Assembly (NCBI RefSeq): GCF_023556335.1
Contig: NZ_JAIKTS010000002.1
Span: 310,001 to 374,000, forward strand
DNA length: 64,000 nucleotides
Direction: 5' to 3'
Source of the DNA: Stenotrophomonas mori
GTDB lineage: Bacteria; Pseudomonadota; Gammaproteobacteria; Xanthomonadales; Xanthomonadaceae
The position numbers and the translations under genes are program-made. Position 1 is the first letter of the stretch; the number at the start of each line of letters is the position of its first letter. The notes under the pieces are model-generated. The model did not search any database. It had not been told where the DNA came from and saw only the letters and a program-made list of their open reading frames with translations. Of this stretch, positions 33,921 to 42,969 are shown piece after piece.

Positions 33921-36464
33921 GTGCTCCACAACCGTCTTGCCTGCGCCGTGTTCCACGCGCTCCTGCTGTCCGCCCTCGTTCCCGCCACGGCCTCGGCCGA
34001 CGAGGCCGCCGCCTCCACACCCGCCTCCGCCAAGGACCTGGATACGGTGGTCGTCACCGGCCGCAGCGGCACCGGCGTGCGCACCAAGGCCGAGACCAGC
34101 TACTCGATCACCACCATCGAGGAAGAACAGCTGCGCATGCAGGCGCCCACCAGCGTCACCGAGGCATTGAAATCGGTGCCGGGCTTCTGGGTCGAGGCAT
34201 CCGGTGGCGAGGCCAGCGGCAACATCCGCGCGCGCGGCATCCCGGTCGACGGTTTCGGGTCGGTGACCCTGCTGGAAGACGGCATCCCGGTGGTGCACGA
34301 CCCGGCGCTGGGCTACCTCAACGGCGACCAGGCGTTCCGCCTGGACGAGACCATCGAGCGCATCGAAGTGGTGCGCGGCGGCCCGGCCTCGGTGATGTAC
34401 TCCAACGCCCCGGCCGGCGCGATCAACTTCATCCCGCGCCAGGTCGGCGAGGACGCCAGCGGCGTGTTCAAGTACACCGTCGGCGACAGCGGCCTGAACC
34501 GCCTGGACTTCGCCTACGGCAGCCCGCTGGGCAACGGCTGGAAGCTGCTGCTGGGCGGCTTCTATCGGGTCGAGGACGGCGTGCGCGACCCCGGCTTCAA
34601 CAGCAACGACGGCGGCCAGTTCCGCCTCAACCTGGCCAAGGAATTCGAGGGTGGCCGTTTCAGCATCGACGCCAAGCACCTGGACGACCGGGTCGCGCTG
34701 TACCTGGGCATCCCGATGTACACCAACGGCAACGGCGACATCCGCGCGGTGCCGGGCTTCGACGGCAACCACGGCACCCTGGCCGGCCCGGAGACCCGCC
34801 ACCTGTCGATGAAGACCGCCGACGGCCGCGGCTGGGACTTCGACAACGCCGAGGGCACCCACGTCAAGCGCGACCAGCTGACCCTGAAGCTGGAAACCGA
34901 ACTGGGCGCCGGCTGGGAGCTGGCGCAGTCGGCCCGCTTCAGCAAGACCGACACCATCCGCAACGGCGTGTTCCCGAACTCGCTGGCGCCCGCCGCCACC
35001 TTCCTGGACGGCCAGCAGGGCCTGCTGGCCTCGGTACCGGGCGCCACCGCGCTGGGCCTGCGCTACGTCAACGGCAGCGGCGGCTTCGACACCGCCCACC
35101 AGAACGGCAACGGCCTGCTGGTGGTCGGCGGCCTGCGCGGGCTGGACATCCCGGTGCGCGAGTTCGTCAGCGACACCCGGCTGATGCGCAGCTTCGACCT
35201 GGGCAGCCAGCAGCACAACCTGACCCTGGGCTACTACATGGCCTCGACCAAGGAGGACTACACCCGCTATTCCTCCTCGGTGCTGATGGATGCGACCCAC
35301 AATGCCGGCCTGCTCGACCTGGTGGCGCTGGACGCCAATGGCCAGGTGCTGGAGACGCTCAGCGACAACGGCGTGTGGCGCTACGGCTATGAATGGAACA
35401 ACGCCTCCGGCGAACAGAAGACCCACGCCTTCTACATCAGCGACGAGTGGCAGCTGAACGACCAGCTGCGCATCGACAGCGGCCTGCGCTGGGAGAAGGC
35501 CAGCAGCAGCGGCTGGAACGAGGTGCGCCGCAGCGTCGACGGCGGCACCCTGGCCACCTCGCAGATGCTGACCGGCTCGGGCCTGTACGTGAACCACGAC
35601 CTGAGCTCGGACGACCTGGGCTGGTCGATCGGCGCCAACTGGCAGTTCAACGACAGCATGGGCCTGTTCGGCCGCTGGACCTCGGCCTTCCGCCTGCCCA
35701 GCCTGGGCAACTACATCACCCGCAACGACAACTGCGACGCGACCTCGGCCGAGACCGTGGCCGCCTGCGCCGCGGCCAACGGCAAGGCCGCCGACACCCA
35801 GACCATGGACCTGGCCGAGGTCGGCTTCAAGTTCGCCAACCCGGTGTTCAGCGCCTACGCCACCGCGTTCTACACCAAGTACGACAACGTCGGCTTCAGC
35901 AACTACCGCTTCAATCCCGACACCGGCGTGTCCACCCGCGAAGCCGGCTATGCCAGCACCCGCACCTTCGGCCTGGAGCTGGAGACCGCTTGGTACCCCA
36001 GCGACTGGTTCGACCTGCGGGTCAATGCCACCTGGCAGGACGCCCAGTACCGCGACCTGCGCTACAGCGAGCTGGTCAACGGCGCACCGGTGCTGCGCGA
36101 CTTCGTCGGCAACCAGCTGATCCGGGTACCGGAGCTGGGCGCGCGCGTGGTGGCCGGGGTCAACCTGCTCGACCAGCGCCTGCGCCTGCAGGCCGCCGCC
36201 GAGCACCAGGGCGCGCGCTACGTGGACACCGCCAACTCGGTGCGGCTGCCGTCCTACGAGCTGCTCAACCTGAGCGCGCGCTACGAGCTGACCGACCGTT
36301 TCTCGATCTACGGCTACATCGACAACGTCACCAACTCGCTGGGGCTGACCGAGGGCAACCCGCGCGCCGGCGAGCTGGCCAGCAGCGATGCCGGCGCCAA
36401 CGCCTTCATCGCGCGCCCGCTGCTGGGCCGCAACTATCGCCTGGCCGTGATGTACCGGTTCTGA
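33921..36464 (+). CDS. TonB-dependent outer-membrane receptor
   Basis: Receptor of 847 residues. GTG start at 33921 and a signal peptide ending ATASA, then a TonB box-like segment (DLDTVVVTG, about 39-47). The plug domain spans 55-175, with RARGIPVDGF and RIEVVRGGPASVMYSN. A 22-strand barrel follows, ending in the terminal aromatic LAVMYRF. The plug and barrel resemble receptors for ferric siderophores or other small ligands, but the ligand is not readable. Its stop overlaps the start of a PHP phosphoesterase gene (TGATG), and a Pho-box-like site lies upstream. A phosphorus-containing ligand is therefore plausible. Confidence 0.9.
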   Translation: MLHNRLACAVFHALLLSALVPATASADEAAASTPASAKDLDTVVVTGRSGTGVRTKAETSYSITTIEEEQLRMQAPTSVTEALKSVPGFWVEASGGEASGNIRARGIPVDGFGSVTLLEDGIPVVHDPALGYLNGDQAFRLDETIERIEVVRGGPASVMYSNAPAGAINFIPRQVGEDASGVFKYTVGDSGLNRLDFAYGSPLGNGWKLLLGGFYRVEDGVRDPGFNSNDGGQFRLNLAKEFEGGRFSIDAKHLDDRVALYLGIPMYTNGNGDIRAVPGFDGNHGTLAGPETRHLSMKTADGRGWDFDNAEGTHVKRDQLTLKLETELGAGWELAQSARFSKTDTIRNGVFPNSLAPAATFLDGQQGLLASVPGATALGLRYVNGSGGFDTAHQNGNGLLVVGGLRGLDIPVREFVSDTRLMRSFDLGSQQHNLTLGYYMASTKEDYTRYSSSVLMDATHNAGLLDLVALDANGQVLETLSDNGVWRYGYEWNNASGEQKTHAFYISDEWQLNDQLRIDSGLRWEKASSSGWNEVRRSVDGGTLATSQMLTGSGLYVNHDLSSDDLGWSIGANWQFNDSMGLFGRWTSAFRLPSLGNYITRNDNCDATSAETVAACAAANGKAADTQTMDLAEVGFKFANPVFSAYATAFYTKYDNVGFSNYRFNPDTGVSTREAGYASTRTFGLELETAWYPSDWFDLRVNATWQDAQYRDLRYSELVNGAPVLRDFVGNQLIRVPELGARVVAGVNLLDQRLRLQAAAEHQGARYVDTANSVRLPSYELLNLSARYELTDRFSIYGYIDNVTNSLGLTEGNPRAGELASSDAGANAFIARPLLGRNYRLAVMYRF

Positions 36465-37933
36465 TGCGCGCCCTGCTTCCCGCACTGCTGGCGGCGCTGG
36501 CCGCCAGCACCGGCGCCGAGGCCGCGCAGACCCTGCAGCTGCAGGGCACGCTGACCGGCGCGGACCATCAACGCTACCGGGAGCTGCCCTTCGAGGTGCC
36601 GGCCGGCACCGCCCGGGTCGAGGTCGCGCTGCAGCATGCCGGCGACGGCGAACGCACCGTCATCGACCTGGGCCTGCTGGACGCGCATGGCTTCCGTGGC
36701 TGGAGCGGCGGCGCGCGGCGGTCGATCAGCGTATCGCGCTACGACGCCAGTGGCGGCTACCTGCCCGGCGCGTTGCCGGCGGGCCGCTGGAAGGTGCTGC
36801 TGGGCATTCCCAACATCCGCGCCACCGTGCGGACGCCCTACCGCGTCGAAGTGACCCTCTGGGACGAGGCCGACGTGCAGGCCGGCCGGGACCGGGCGCC
36901 GCTGGTGCTGCGCGACACCGCGGGCTGGTACCGCGGCGACCTGCACATGCACAGCACCCACAGCGACGGCAGCTGCAGCAGCCAGCAGGGCGCCAAGGTG
37001 CCCTGCCCGCTGTTCCTCAGCCTGCAGGCGGCGGTCCGCCAAGGCCTGGACTTCGTCGCCGTCACCGAGCACAACACCGTCTCGCACCTGGAGGAGCTGG
37101 CGCGCCACCAGCCCTGGTTCGACCGCCTGCTGTTGATCCCCGGCATGGAGGTGACCACCTTCCAGGGCCATGCCAACGTGTTCGGCGTGAACGGCCCGCT
37201 GCCGTTCCGGCTGGGCGACACCCTGCCCGACTGGAACCCGCTGCTGCGCCAGGTCAACGACAGCGGCGCGCTGCTGTCGATCAACCACCCGGCGCTGCCG
37301 TCCGGCGAGGACTGCATGGGCTGCGGCTGGACGCCGGCGACACCGGTGGACATGGGTGCCGTCGCCGCCGTGGAAGTGGTCAACGCCGGCCAGGCCGACG
37401 GCCCGCGCGCCGGCGTCGGGTTCTGGGAACGGCAGCTGCAGCAGGGCCGGCGCCTGACCGCCATCGGCGGCAGCGACAGCCACAATCCCGATGCCGACGG
37501 CGGCACCACGCCGGTCGGCCTGCCCGCCACCCTGGTGCACGCCCAGGCACTGTCGCGCGAGGCGATCCTGGCGGCGATCCGCCAGGGCCGGGTGGTGGTG
37601 GACGTGGCCAATGTCGCCGGCAGCCGGCTGGACCTGTCGCTGCAGGCCGACGACGGCCGCCGCGCCGCCATGGGCCAGGCACTGGCCCTGCAGGCCGGGC
37701 AGTGGGCGACGCTGGAGGCCGAACTCGACTACCCGGATCCGGCGCGGCTGGAGTTCATCGTCGATGGCCGGCGCCAGCCCGCGGCGATGGCGCGGGACGC
37801 GGACGGCAGCCGCCGGGCACGCCTGCGCTGGCAGGCCGACGGCGAGCGCCACTGGCTGCGGGTGGACGTGCGCGGCGACGACGGACGCCTGCTGATGCTG
37901 GGCAATCCGGTGTACGTGAACTGGCCACACTGA
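36464..37933 (+). CDS. Secreted PHP-domain phosphoesterase, CehA/McbA type
   Basis: Protein of 489 residues with a signal peptide (MRALLPALLAALAASTGAEA) and an N-terminal beta-sandwich (about 25-150). The metal-binding PHP domain follows (about 160-390). Its metal ligands are visible in GDLHMHSTHSDGS, AVTEHNTVSH, LIPGMEVTTFQGHANVFG, SINHPALPSGEDCMGC and GGSDSHNP. CehA/McbA-family PHP proteins hydrolyse carbamate, phosphate or other ester bonds. It is translationally coupled to the TonB receptor (TGATG). I infer that it cleaves the imported ligand in the periplasm or releases phosphate. The C-terminal 100 residues look like a second beta-sandwich. Confidence 0.85.
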   Translation: MRALLPALLAALAASTGAEAAQTLQLQGTLTGADHQRYRELPFEVPAGTARVEVALQHAGDGERTVIDLGLLDAHGFRGWSGGARRSISVSRYDASGGYLPGALPAGRWKVLLGIPNIRATVRTPYRVEVTLWDEADVQAGRDRAPLVLRDTAGWYRGDLHMHSTHSDGSCSSQQGAKVPCPLFLSLQAAVRQGLDFVAVTEHNTVSHLEELARHQPWFDRLLLIPGMEVTTFQGHANVFGVNGPLPFRLGDTLPDWNPLLRQVNDSGALLSINHPALPSGEDCMGCGWTPATPVDMGAVAAVEVVNAGQADGPRAGVGFWERQLQQGRRLTAIGGSDSHNPDADGGTTPVGLPATLVHAQALSREAILAAIRQGRVVVDVANVAGSRLDLSLQADDGRRAAMGQALALQAGQWATLEAELDYPDPARLEFIVDGRRQPAAMARDADGSRRARLRWQADGERHWLRVDVRGDDGRLLMLGNPVYVNWPH

Positions 37934-37938
37934 GGCGC

Positions 37939-37944
37939 TAAGCT
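37939..37944 (+). promoter_or_regulatory. -10-like TAAGCT abutting the YdcH-type pseudogene
   Basis: TAAGCT followed by 6 nt and the ATG at 37951; same geometry as at ttcA and the YgjP-like gene. Weak on its own. Confidence 0.25.
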
Positions 37945-37950
37945 GGCGGC

Positions 37951-38155
37951 ATGTCCACACTGCCGCCCGCCGCCGACCTGCACCAGCGCATCGCCGAACT
38001 GCGGGCCGAGCACCGCGCTGGATGCGCGCATCGCCGGCCTGGCCGCCAACCCGGACGACGAACTGGAAGCCAAGCGCCTGAAGCGGCGCAAGCTGCAGCT
38101 CAAGGACGGCATCACCCGCCTGGAGAGCCTGCTGATTCCCGACGAGCCGGCCTGA
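37951..38155 (+). pseudogene. YdcH/DUF465-family small protein, frameshifted
   Basis: From ATG 37951 the first frame reads MSTLPPAADLHQRIAELRAE, then HRA. The matching continuation, LDARIAGLAANPDDELEAKR, then LKRRKLQLKDGITRLESLL, ending IPDEPA and TGA at 38153-38155, is in a different frame. The break is at about 38014-38019 in CACCGCGCTGG; restoring two bases (GC) in this CGCG run gives a normal DUF465 protein of about 68 residues. These are small helical proteins of unknown function. It may be a true mutation, a programmed event or a sequencing error in a GC repeat. Confidence 0.8.
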
Positions 38156-38353
38156 GGCCGTCGCGGTTCCGCGGCCGCCCGCGGGCAGCGCACCGGCATC
38201 GGGGCAGCCGGACCGCCGCAGCCGACACCAGGGTTGCCACGGGCTCCGGAGCCGGCACGCGCGGGCGGTCCGCAGTCCTCCGCGCCTGGGCAGGCGTCCG
38301 GATGCGGCGCGTCGGCGGTGGCGTCCCCGGCACCGGGCCAAGCGTGCCGCCGG

Positions 38354-38372
38354 CGCTGCCGGCACGGCAGCG
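38354..38372 (-). terminator. Hairpin downstream of plsB
   Basis: CGCTGCCG and CGGCAGCG pair perfectly around GCA, 15 bp after the plsB stop codon, without a T-run. The rest of the gap from 38156 to 38386 shows no gene. Confidence 0.4.
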
Positions 38373-38386
38373 TTCCGGGCGGCGGT

Positions 38387-40990
38387 TCAGCCCGCCGCCG
38401 GCGCCTCCGGCTTCACCGCTTCCGGGCTGACGCGTTCGATGGTGTGCCGCAGCTCGCGGCCGAGGATGAACTTGGCGTCCTTGGCCCAGGCATCCAGGCG
38501 TTCGTCGAACAGCAGCTTGCTGTTCTCGTCCGGCCACACCAGGCGCAGCTGGCGCATCTTCTGGATGAAACCGCGGAACAGGGTGCGGTCGAAGAATTCC
38601 GGCGCCGCCGGCGCATAGAGCAGGCTCAGGCGCTGCGCTGCCTGCTGGCACAGGCTCTCCAGTTCGGCCGCACCCAGCACGCCCGGACCGTTCTTCACCA
38701 GCACCGAGATGGCGATGTAGTAGCGCTCGAACGCCTGCTGCAGCGAATGGCCGATGGCACGCAGGCGGAACACCTCGTCGGTCTGCCCGGTGTTGCGCGC
38801 GAGCATCCCGCCCTCGTCCTCGCCCACCTGCTGCAGCAGCCCTTCGCGCACGAACACGTCGATGGTCTGGTCGATGCGCGCGGCGAACTCGTCCTCGCTC
38901 CACGGCAGGAACAGTTCGGCCTGCAGGAACGGGTACAGGCCGCGGCCCAGCCGCAGCAGGCTGGCGCGGTTCATGCGGCGGTTGTTCTGGAAGCAGCACG
39001 CCACCCACGACGACGCGGTGAACAGGTGCAGCACGTTGTTGCGGAAATAGCTGAGCAGCACGGCGTTGTCGCCGTTGACGCTGAGCACGTCGCCGAGCGG
39101 GTGCTTGACCCGGGTGAGGACATTGATCTCCTCGGCGTGGGCGATGATCCGCTCCGGGGTATGCGGGGTGACCGTGACCCGGTCCGAGTACGGCATCTCC
39201 ACCAGCAGCTTCTTGCACAGCTCGATCTGCGCGATCAGGTCGGACTCGCCCATCGCGTGCTTGGGCGTGGACAGCAGCGCCAGCGCCAGCAGGTTGATCG
39301 GGTTGACGTCGGCCGCGCCGTTGATGTGCACCTGGATCTGCGCGGCCAGGGTATCGACGGTGGTCGACAGCCAGGCCGGCTTCTCGTCCTCGCTCACCGG
39401 CTCGCCGTTCCACTCCGGGGCCTTCTCGGCCAGCACGTCGTTGAGTGCGATGGGCTCGCCGAAGTTCACCACCACCTGGCCGAAATTCTGCTTGAGCACC
39501 TTGGGAATCCCCCACAGCAGCGCCCAGATCGACTCGCTTTCCTTCGGCCGGCCGGACAGCTCGTCCAGGTAGCTGCCGCCTTCCATCAGCTTTTCGTAGC
39601 CGATGTAGATGGGCTGGAACAGCACCGGCTTGCGCGGCTGGCGCAGGTAGGCGCGCAGGGTCATCGAGATCATGCCGCCCTTGGGCTGCAGCAGGCGCCC
39701 GGTGCGCGAGCGCCCGCCCTCGACGAAGTACTCGATCGAATAGCCGCCGGCCACCAGCTGCGCGACGTACTCGCTGAGCACCGCCGAATACAGCGCATTG
39801 CCCTTGATCGAGCGGCGGATGAAGAACGCGCCGCCCTTGCGCAGCAGGGTGCCGACCACCGGCAGGTTGAGGTTGATGCCGGCCACGATGTGCGGCGGCA
39901 CGATGCCGCGGTCGTACAGCAGGTAGCTCAGCAGCAGGTAGTCCATGTGGCTGCGGTGGCTGGGCACGTACACCACTTCGTGCCCGGGCGCGGCCTGCTT
40001 GAACTTGTCCAGGTGGTGGACCAGCACGCCGGCGTAGATGCGGTTCCAGACGTGGGTCAGCATGAAGCTGGCCGAGCGCACCACCGGGCTGGAGTAGTCG
40101 GCGGCGATCTCCCAGGCGTAGCCCTGCGCCTTCTTCCAGGCATCGGCCGGCTTGGAGTTGTCGCGCTTGGCCTGCGCGGCGATCGCCTCGCGTACCCCCT
40201 CGGCGTCCAGCACCTTGTCCACCAGCAGGCGGCGGGTGGACAGGTCGGGGCCGATGATCGATTCGCGGATGCGGCGGAAGTGGGCGCGCAGCACGCGCTG
40301 CAGCTTGCGCACCGTGCGCTCCGGCTCCAGGCCCTCGTCCACCGTGGCCCGCAGCGACACCGGCGCGGCGAAGCGCACGATGCTGTCGCGACCGTTGAGC
40401 AGCACCGCCAGCAGCCGGCGGAAACGCCCGACCAGCGCCCAGTTTTCCGAGAACAGCACCGCGAACCAGCCACTCTGCTTGTCCGGCGCGCGACCGACGA
40501 AGATCGACACCGGCACCAGCTGCACGTCCAGCGCGGGATCGGCCCTGTGTGCCTGCAGCAGCCGCGCCAGCGAATCGGAGTGGGTGCGGGCACCGCGCTG
40601 CTCGGGGATCAGCGCGTTGTTGCTGGACCGCCGCGACAGCGCGACGTAGGCGCGCTTGCGGCCGGTGGGATCGCCGGGCAGCGGCACCAGCGGCGACGGC
40701 AGGCCGGCGTCGCGGCAGGCCTTGTCCAGGATCAGCGCGTTGGACAGGCCATAGCCTTCCAGCACGTACACCACCGGCTGCGCGGGATCGTGCGGCAGCT
40801 GTTCGGGCTCGATCTTCAGCCCCAGCCACGGTTCCACCAGCCGGCCGAGCAGGCGCGCCCAGAGCGGGCGCCGGCCGGGACGCGCGGAAGGACGGCCGCC
40901 CGGCGCCGGTGGCATCGGGGAGCGGGCATCGCCCTGGGGCAGGAGTTCGCCCTGTTCGGGCCGGGAGTTCGGTTTCGACATCGGCGACAT
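38387..40990 (-). CDS. plsB: Glycerol-3-phosphate 1-O-acyltransferase PlsB
   Basis: Membrane-associated acyltransferase of 867 residues that makes 1-acyl-glycerol-3-phosphate, the first step of phospholipid synthesis. It has the catalytic HX4D motif in VPSHRSHMDYLLL. Further blocks are GAFFIRRSIKGN, FVEGGRSRTGRLL and PVLFQPIYIGYEKL, the four acyltransferase motifs in order. ATG at 40990 overlaps the stop of the upstream lipoprotein gene by one base (TAATG); an ATG three codons later is also possible. The N-terminal 40 residues are a Pro/Arg-rich extension. Confidence 0.97.
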   Translation of the reverse strand: MSPMSKPNSRPEQGELLPQGDARSPMPPAPGGRPSARPGRRPLWARLLGRLVEPWLGLKIEPEQLPHDPAQPVVYVLEGYGLSNALILDKACRDAGLPSPLVPLPGDPTGRKRAYVALSRRSSNNALIPEQRGARTHSDSLARLLQAHRADPALDVQLVPVSIFVGRAPDKQSGWFAVLFSENWALVGRFRRLLAVLLNGRDSIVRFAAPVSLRATVDEGLEPERTVRKLQRVLRAHFRRIRESIIGPDLSTRRLLVDKVLDAEGVREAIAAQAKRDNSKPADAWKKAQGYAWEIAADYSSPVVRSASFMLTHVWNRIYAGVLVHHLDKFKQAAPGHEVVYVPSHRSHMDYLLLSYLLYDRGIVPPHIVAGINLNLPVVGTLLRKGGAFFIRRSIKGNALYSAVLSEYVAQLVAGGYSIEYFVEGGRSRTGRLLQPKGGMISMTLRAYLRQPRKPVLFQPIYIGYEKLMEGGSYLDELSGRPKESESIWALLWGIPKVLKQNFGQVVVNFGEPIALNDVLAEKAPEWNGEPVSEDEKPAWLSTTVDTLAAQIQVHINGAADVNPINLLALALLSTPKHAMGESDLIAQIELCKKLLVEMPYSDRVTVTPHTPERIIAHAEEINVLTRVKHPLGDVLSVNGDNAVLLSYFRNNVLHLFTASSWVACCFQNNRRMNRASLLRLGRGLYPFLQAELFLPWSEDEFAARIDQTIDVFVREGLLQQVGEDEGGMLARNTGQTDEVFRLRAIGHSLQQAFERYYIAISVLVKNGPGVLGAAELESLCQQAAQRLSLLYAPAAPEFFDRTLFRGFIQKMRQLRLVWPDENSKLLFDERLDAWAKDAKFILGRELRHTIERVSPEAVKPEAPAAG

Positions 40991-41952
40991 TATGGCTTAG
41001 CGGCCGCCACCCGGTTTCCCGTGCCGTCGTCGTCGCCGGCCGCGGGCGGCGGCGCGTCCTCCGGCGGCGGCGAGGCCGCGCGCGCGGCGGCCAGCACGGC
41101 CTCCACCTCGGCCAGGGTGCGGACCAGGTACCACTGCCCCTGGCGACGCTCCAGCGCCACCTGGAGCTCGATCTCGCGCGCCCCCAGCGGGTACTGCACC
41201 TGCACGGTGGCGCGGTCGCCCTGCTCGCTCACCAGGCCGGTGCGCAGCTGTTCGATGCTGTCGTCCAGCGGCAACCCGTAGCCGGCCAGCACCTGCTTGA
41301 CGGCGGCGGCGAACGGCTGCAGGCGGGTCAGGCTGCCGGTCATGCCCGCCGCCTGGAAGTCGCCGTCGTCCTGCAGGCCGGTGGCCCGGGCAGCGGCGGT
41401 CAGGGTGGCGACCGTGGACTGGGCCAGCTTGGGATCGGACAACGGCGCGGCCTGCGCCCATTCGCTGAGCGCCTTGACCAGCTGCACGTAGTGGGCACGC
41501 TGGGCGTCGTCGTAATCGCCCTGCTGGGCGATGTACTGCTCGCCGAACAACCCCAGTGAATGCGCCGCCTGGCGCACGGCCGCGGCCTGCCCGGCGATCT
41601 GCGCCTTGAACGCCCGCTGCAGCCCGGCTTCGGCCTCCGGCGCGGCCAGGGCACCCAGCAGCGCCGGCAGCTTGTCGTGCAGCGGCAACTGGTCCAGCGG
41701 CCAGCGGCTGTGGCCCTGGGCCCAGGCGGCCTCCAGTTCGGCGTACTGCCCCGGCGGCACCGACGCCCGGGCGTAGGCGGCCAGGTCGTTGCGCTGCAGG
41801 TGCTGGACCAGCTCGCGCACGGCGGCGGCCGGCTCGGTGGCCGCGCCCGGCAGCGGCTCCTGCGAACGGCGGCAGCCCACGGCCAGCACCGCCACCGCGC
41901 AGACGGACAGGAATACGGCAGCCGGACGGCTGCAAGATGAACGGCGTTGCAT
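40990..41952 (-). CDS. Predicted lipoprotein of unknown function, upstream of plsB
   Basis: Protein of 320 residues with a lipoprotein signal (MQRRSSC...VLAVGC, cysteine at 27). Most of the mature part is helical. It has a domain of about 90-residue helical bundles (LVQHLQRNDLAAYARASVP, AFKAQIAGQAAAVRQAAHSLGL), then a small alpha/beta region (RATVQVQYPLGAREIELQVALERRQGQWYLVRTL) resembling lumazine-binding/NTF2-like folds. A Pro/Asp-rich tail ends the protein. I do not recognise a family with a known role. A strong ribosome site (GGAAGGAG) precedes the ATG at 41952. It is translationally coupled to plsB, so an envelope-lipid connection is possible. Confidence 0.8.
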   Translation of the reverse strand: MQRRSSCSRPAAVFLSVCAVAVLAVGCRRSQEPLPGAATEPAAAVRELVQHLQRNDLAAYARASVPPGQYAELEAAWAQGHSRWPLDQLPLHDKLPALLGALAAPEAEAGLQRAFKAQIAGQAAAVRQAAHSLGLFGEQYIAQQGDYDDAQRAHYVQLVKALSEWAQAAPLSDPKLAQSTVATLTAAARATGLQDDGDFQAAGMTGSLTRLQPFAAAVKQVLAGYGLPLDDSIEQLRTGLVSEQGDRATVQVQYPLGAREIELQVALERRQGQWYLVRTLAEVEAVLAAARAASPPPEDAPPPAAGDDDGTGNRVAAAKP

Positions 41953-42088
41953 GGCGTCGTTGCTCCTTCCTCCCCCGGAACCGGGGCATCTTGCGGCCTG
42001 TCAGGTGACAGCGGCAAGCGCGGACGGGCAGGTGGCGGCCCCGCTCCGGGTCGGTGCCCGGCAACGCCGCGGCCGGTTGGACGGGCGC

Positions 42089-42129
42089 AAAAAAAAGAGG
42101 CCGCCCTCCGTTGCCGGCAGGCGAACCTC
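42089..42129 (-). terminator. Intrinsic terminator after pyrF
   Basis: On the minus strand GAGGTTCGCC pairs with GGGCGGCCTC (two G-U pairs) around a 13-nt loop, followed by eight T. It is the clearest rho-independent terminator in the window, about 100 bp past the pyrF stop codon. The interval 41953-42231 holds no gene. Confidence 0.85.
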
Positions 42130-42231
42130 TCTCAAACCGGCTGCGCCGGGGACATGTGACACATCGCCGGCATCGCCGGGACGGGCACAGCCTACGCGTC
42201 CCCGTCAGTTAATGCAACACTTCATGAATAA

Positions 42232-42969
42232 TCATGCAAGTGATTGATTTTTATCGATTGCATCCGAAATTTCGCGCTGTATTTCCAGTGCGGCGGCACG
42301 CGGGTCCGGGGCCAGCCGGATCGGCCGGCCGACAACGATGGCATCGGCGCCGTCGGCGAATGCCCGGGCCACGCCCACCGTGCGCTGCTGGTCGTCGCCA
42401 CCGCCGCCGTCCGGGCGGATCCCCGGACAGACGATGGAAAAACCGGCGCCGGTGGCGGCCCGGATCGGAGCGGCCTCCTGGCCGGAAGCGATCACCCCGT
42501 CGATACCGGCACGCTGCGCGGCCAGCGCACGCTCCACCACCACCTCCACCGGGGCGCGGTCGATGCCCATCCGTGCCAGGTCGGGACGGCCCATGGAGGT
42601 CAGCACGGTCACCGCCAGCAGGCGCATGTCCGACGCATTGGCCGCCGCCGCGGCCTCCATCATCGCCGGATGCCAGCCGTGGATGGTGCAGTAGCTCACC
42701 GGCCAGCGCGACAAGCCGCGGACAACGCCGGCGATCGTGGCGGGAATGTCGAAGAATTTAAGGTCCACGAACACGCGCTTGTCGCGTTGCGCCAGGGCGT
42801 CGAGGACCGCGAAATAGTCCCCGGAGGCCAGCAGCTCCATGCCGATCTTGTAGAACGACACGGCATCGCCGAGGCGTTCCACCCATGCGATCGCCTGCGC
42901 GCGGTCGGGCACGTCCAGCGCGAAGATCAGGCGCTCGCCGGCACCCAGCGGCAGGGGCCCTCGGCTCAT
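42232..42969 (-). CDS. pyrF: Orotidine 5'-phosphate decarboxylase
   Basis: Cytoplasmic enzyme making UMP from OMP, 245 residues. The catalytic Lys/Asp array appears in [12 protein letters not shown], the start LIFALDVPD matches the family, and the phosphate-gripping end reads [14 protein letters not shown] at 42969 overlaps the stop of the e(P4)-type nucleotidase gene (ATGA), so a salvage phosphatase and a de novo pyrimidine enzyme are co-translated. A strong terminator follows. Confidence 0.96.
   Translation of the reverse strand: MSRGPLPLGAGERLIFALDVPDRAQAIAWVERLGDAVSFYKIGMELLASGDYFAVLDALAQRDKRVFVDLKFFDIPATIAGVVRGLSRWPVSYCTIHGWHPAMMEAAAAANASDMRLLAVTVLTSMGRPDLARMGIDRAPVEVVVERALAAQRAGIDGVIASGQEAAPIRAATGAGFSIVCPGIRPDGGGGDDQQRTVGVARAFADGADAIVVGRPIRLAPDPRAAALEIQREISDAIDKNQSLA

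Noticed and set aside
38234..41281. A 1015-codon frame antisense to plsB
   Set aside because: Same reasoning; PlsB acyltransferase motifs are on the minus strand.
41953..42231. Small RNA or riboswitch upstream of the lipoprotein-plsB operon
   Set aside because: The only strong structure is the pyrF terminator on the same strand; no riboswitch consensus recognised.
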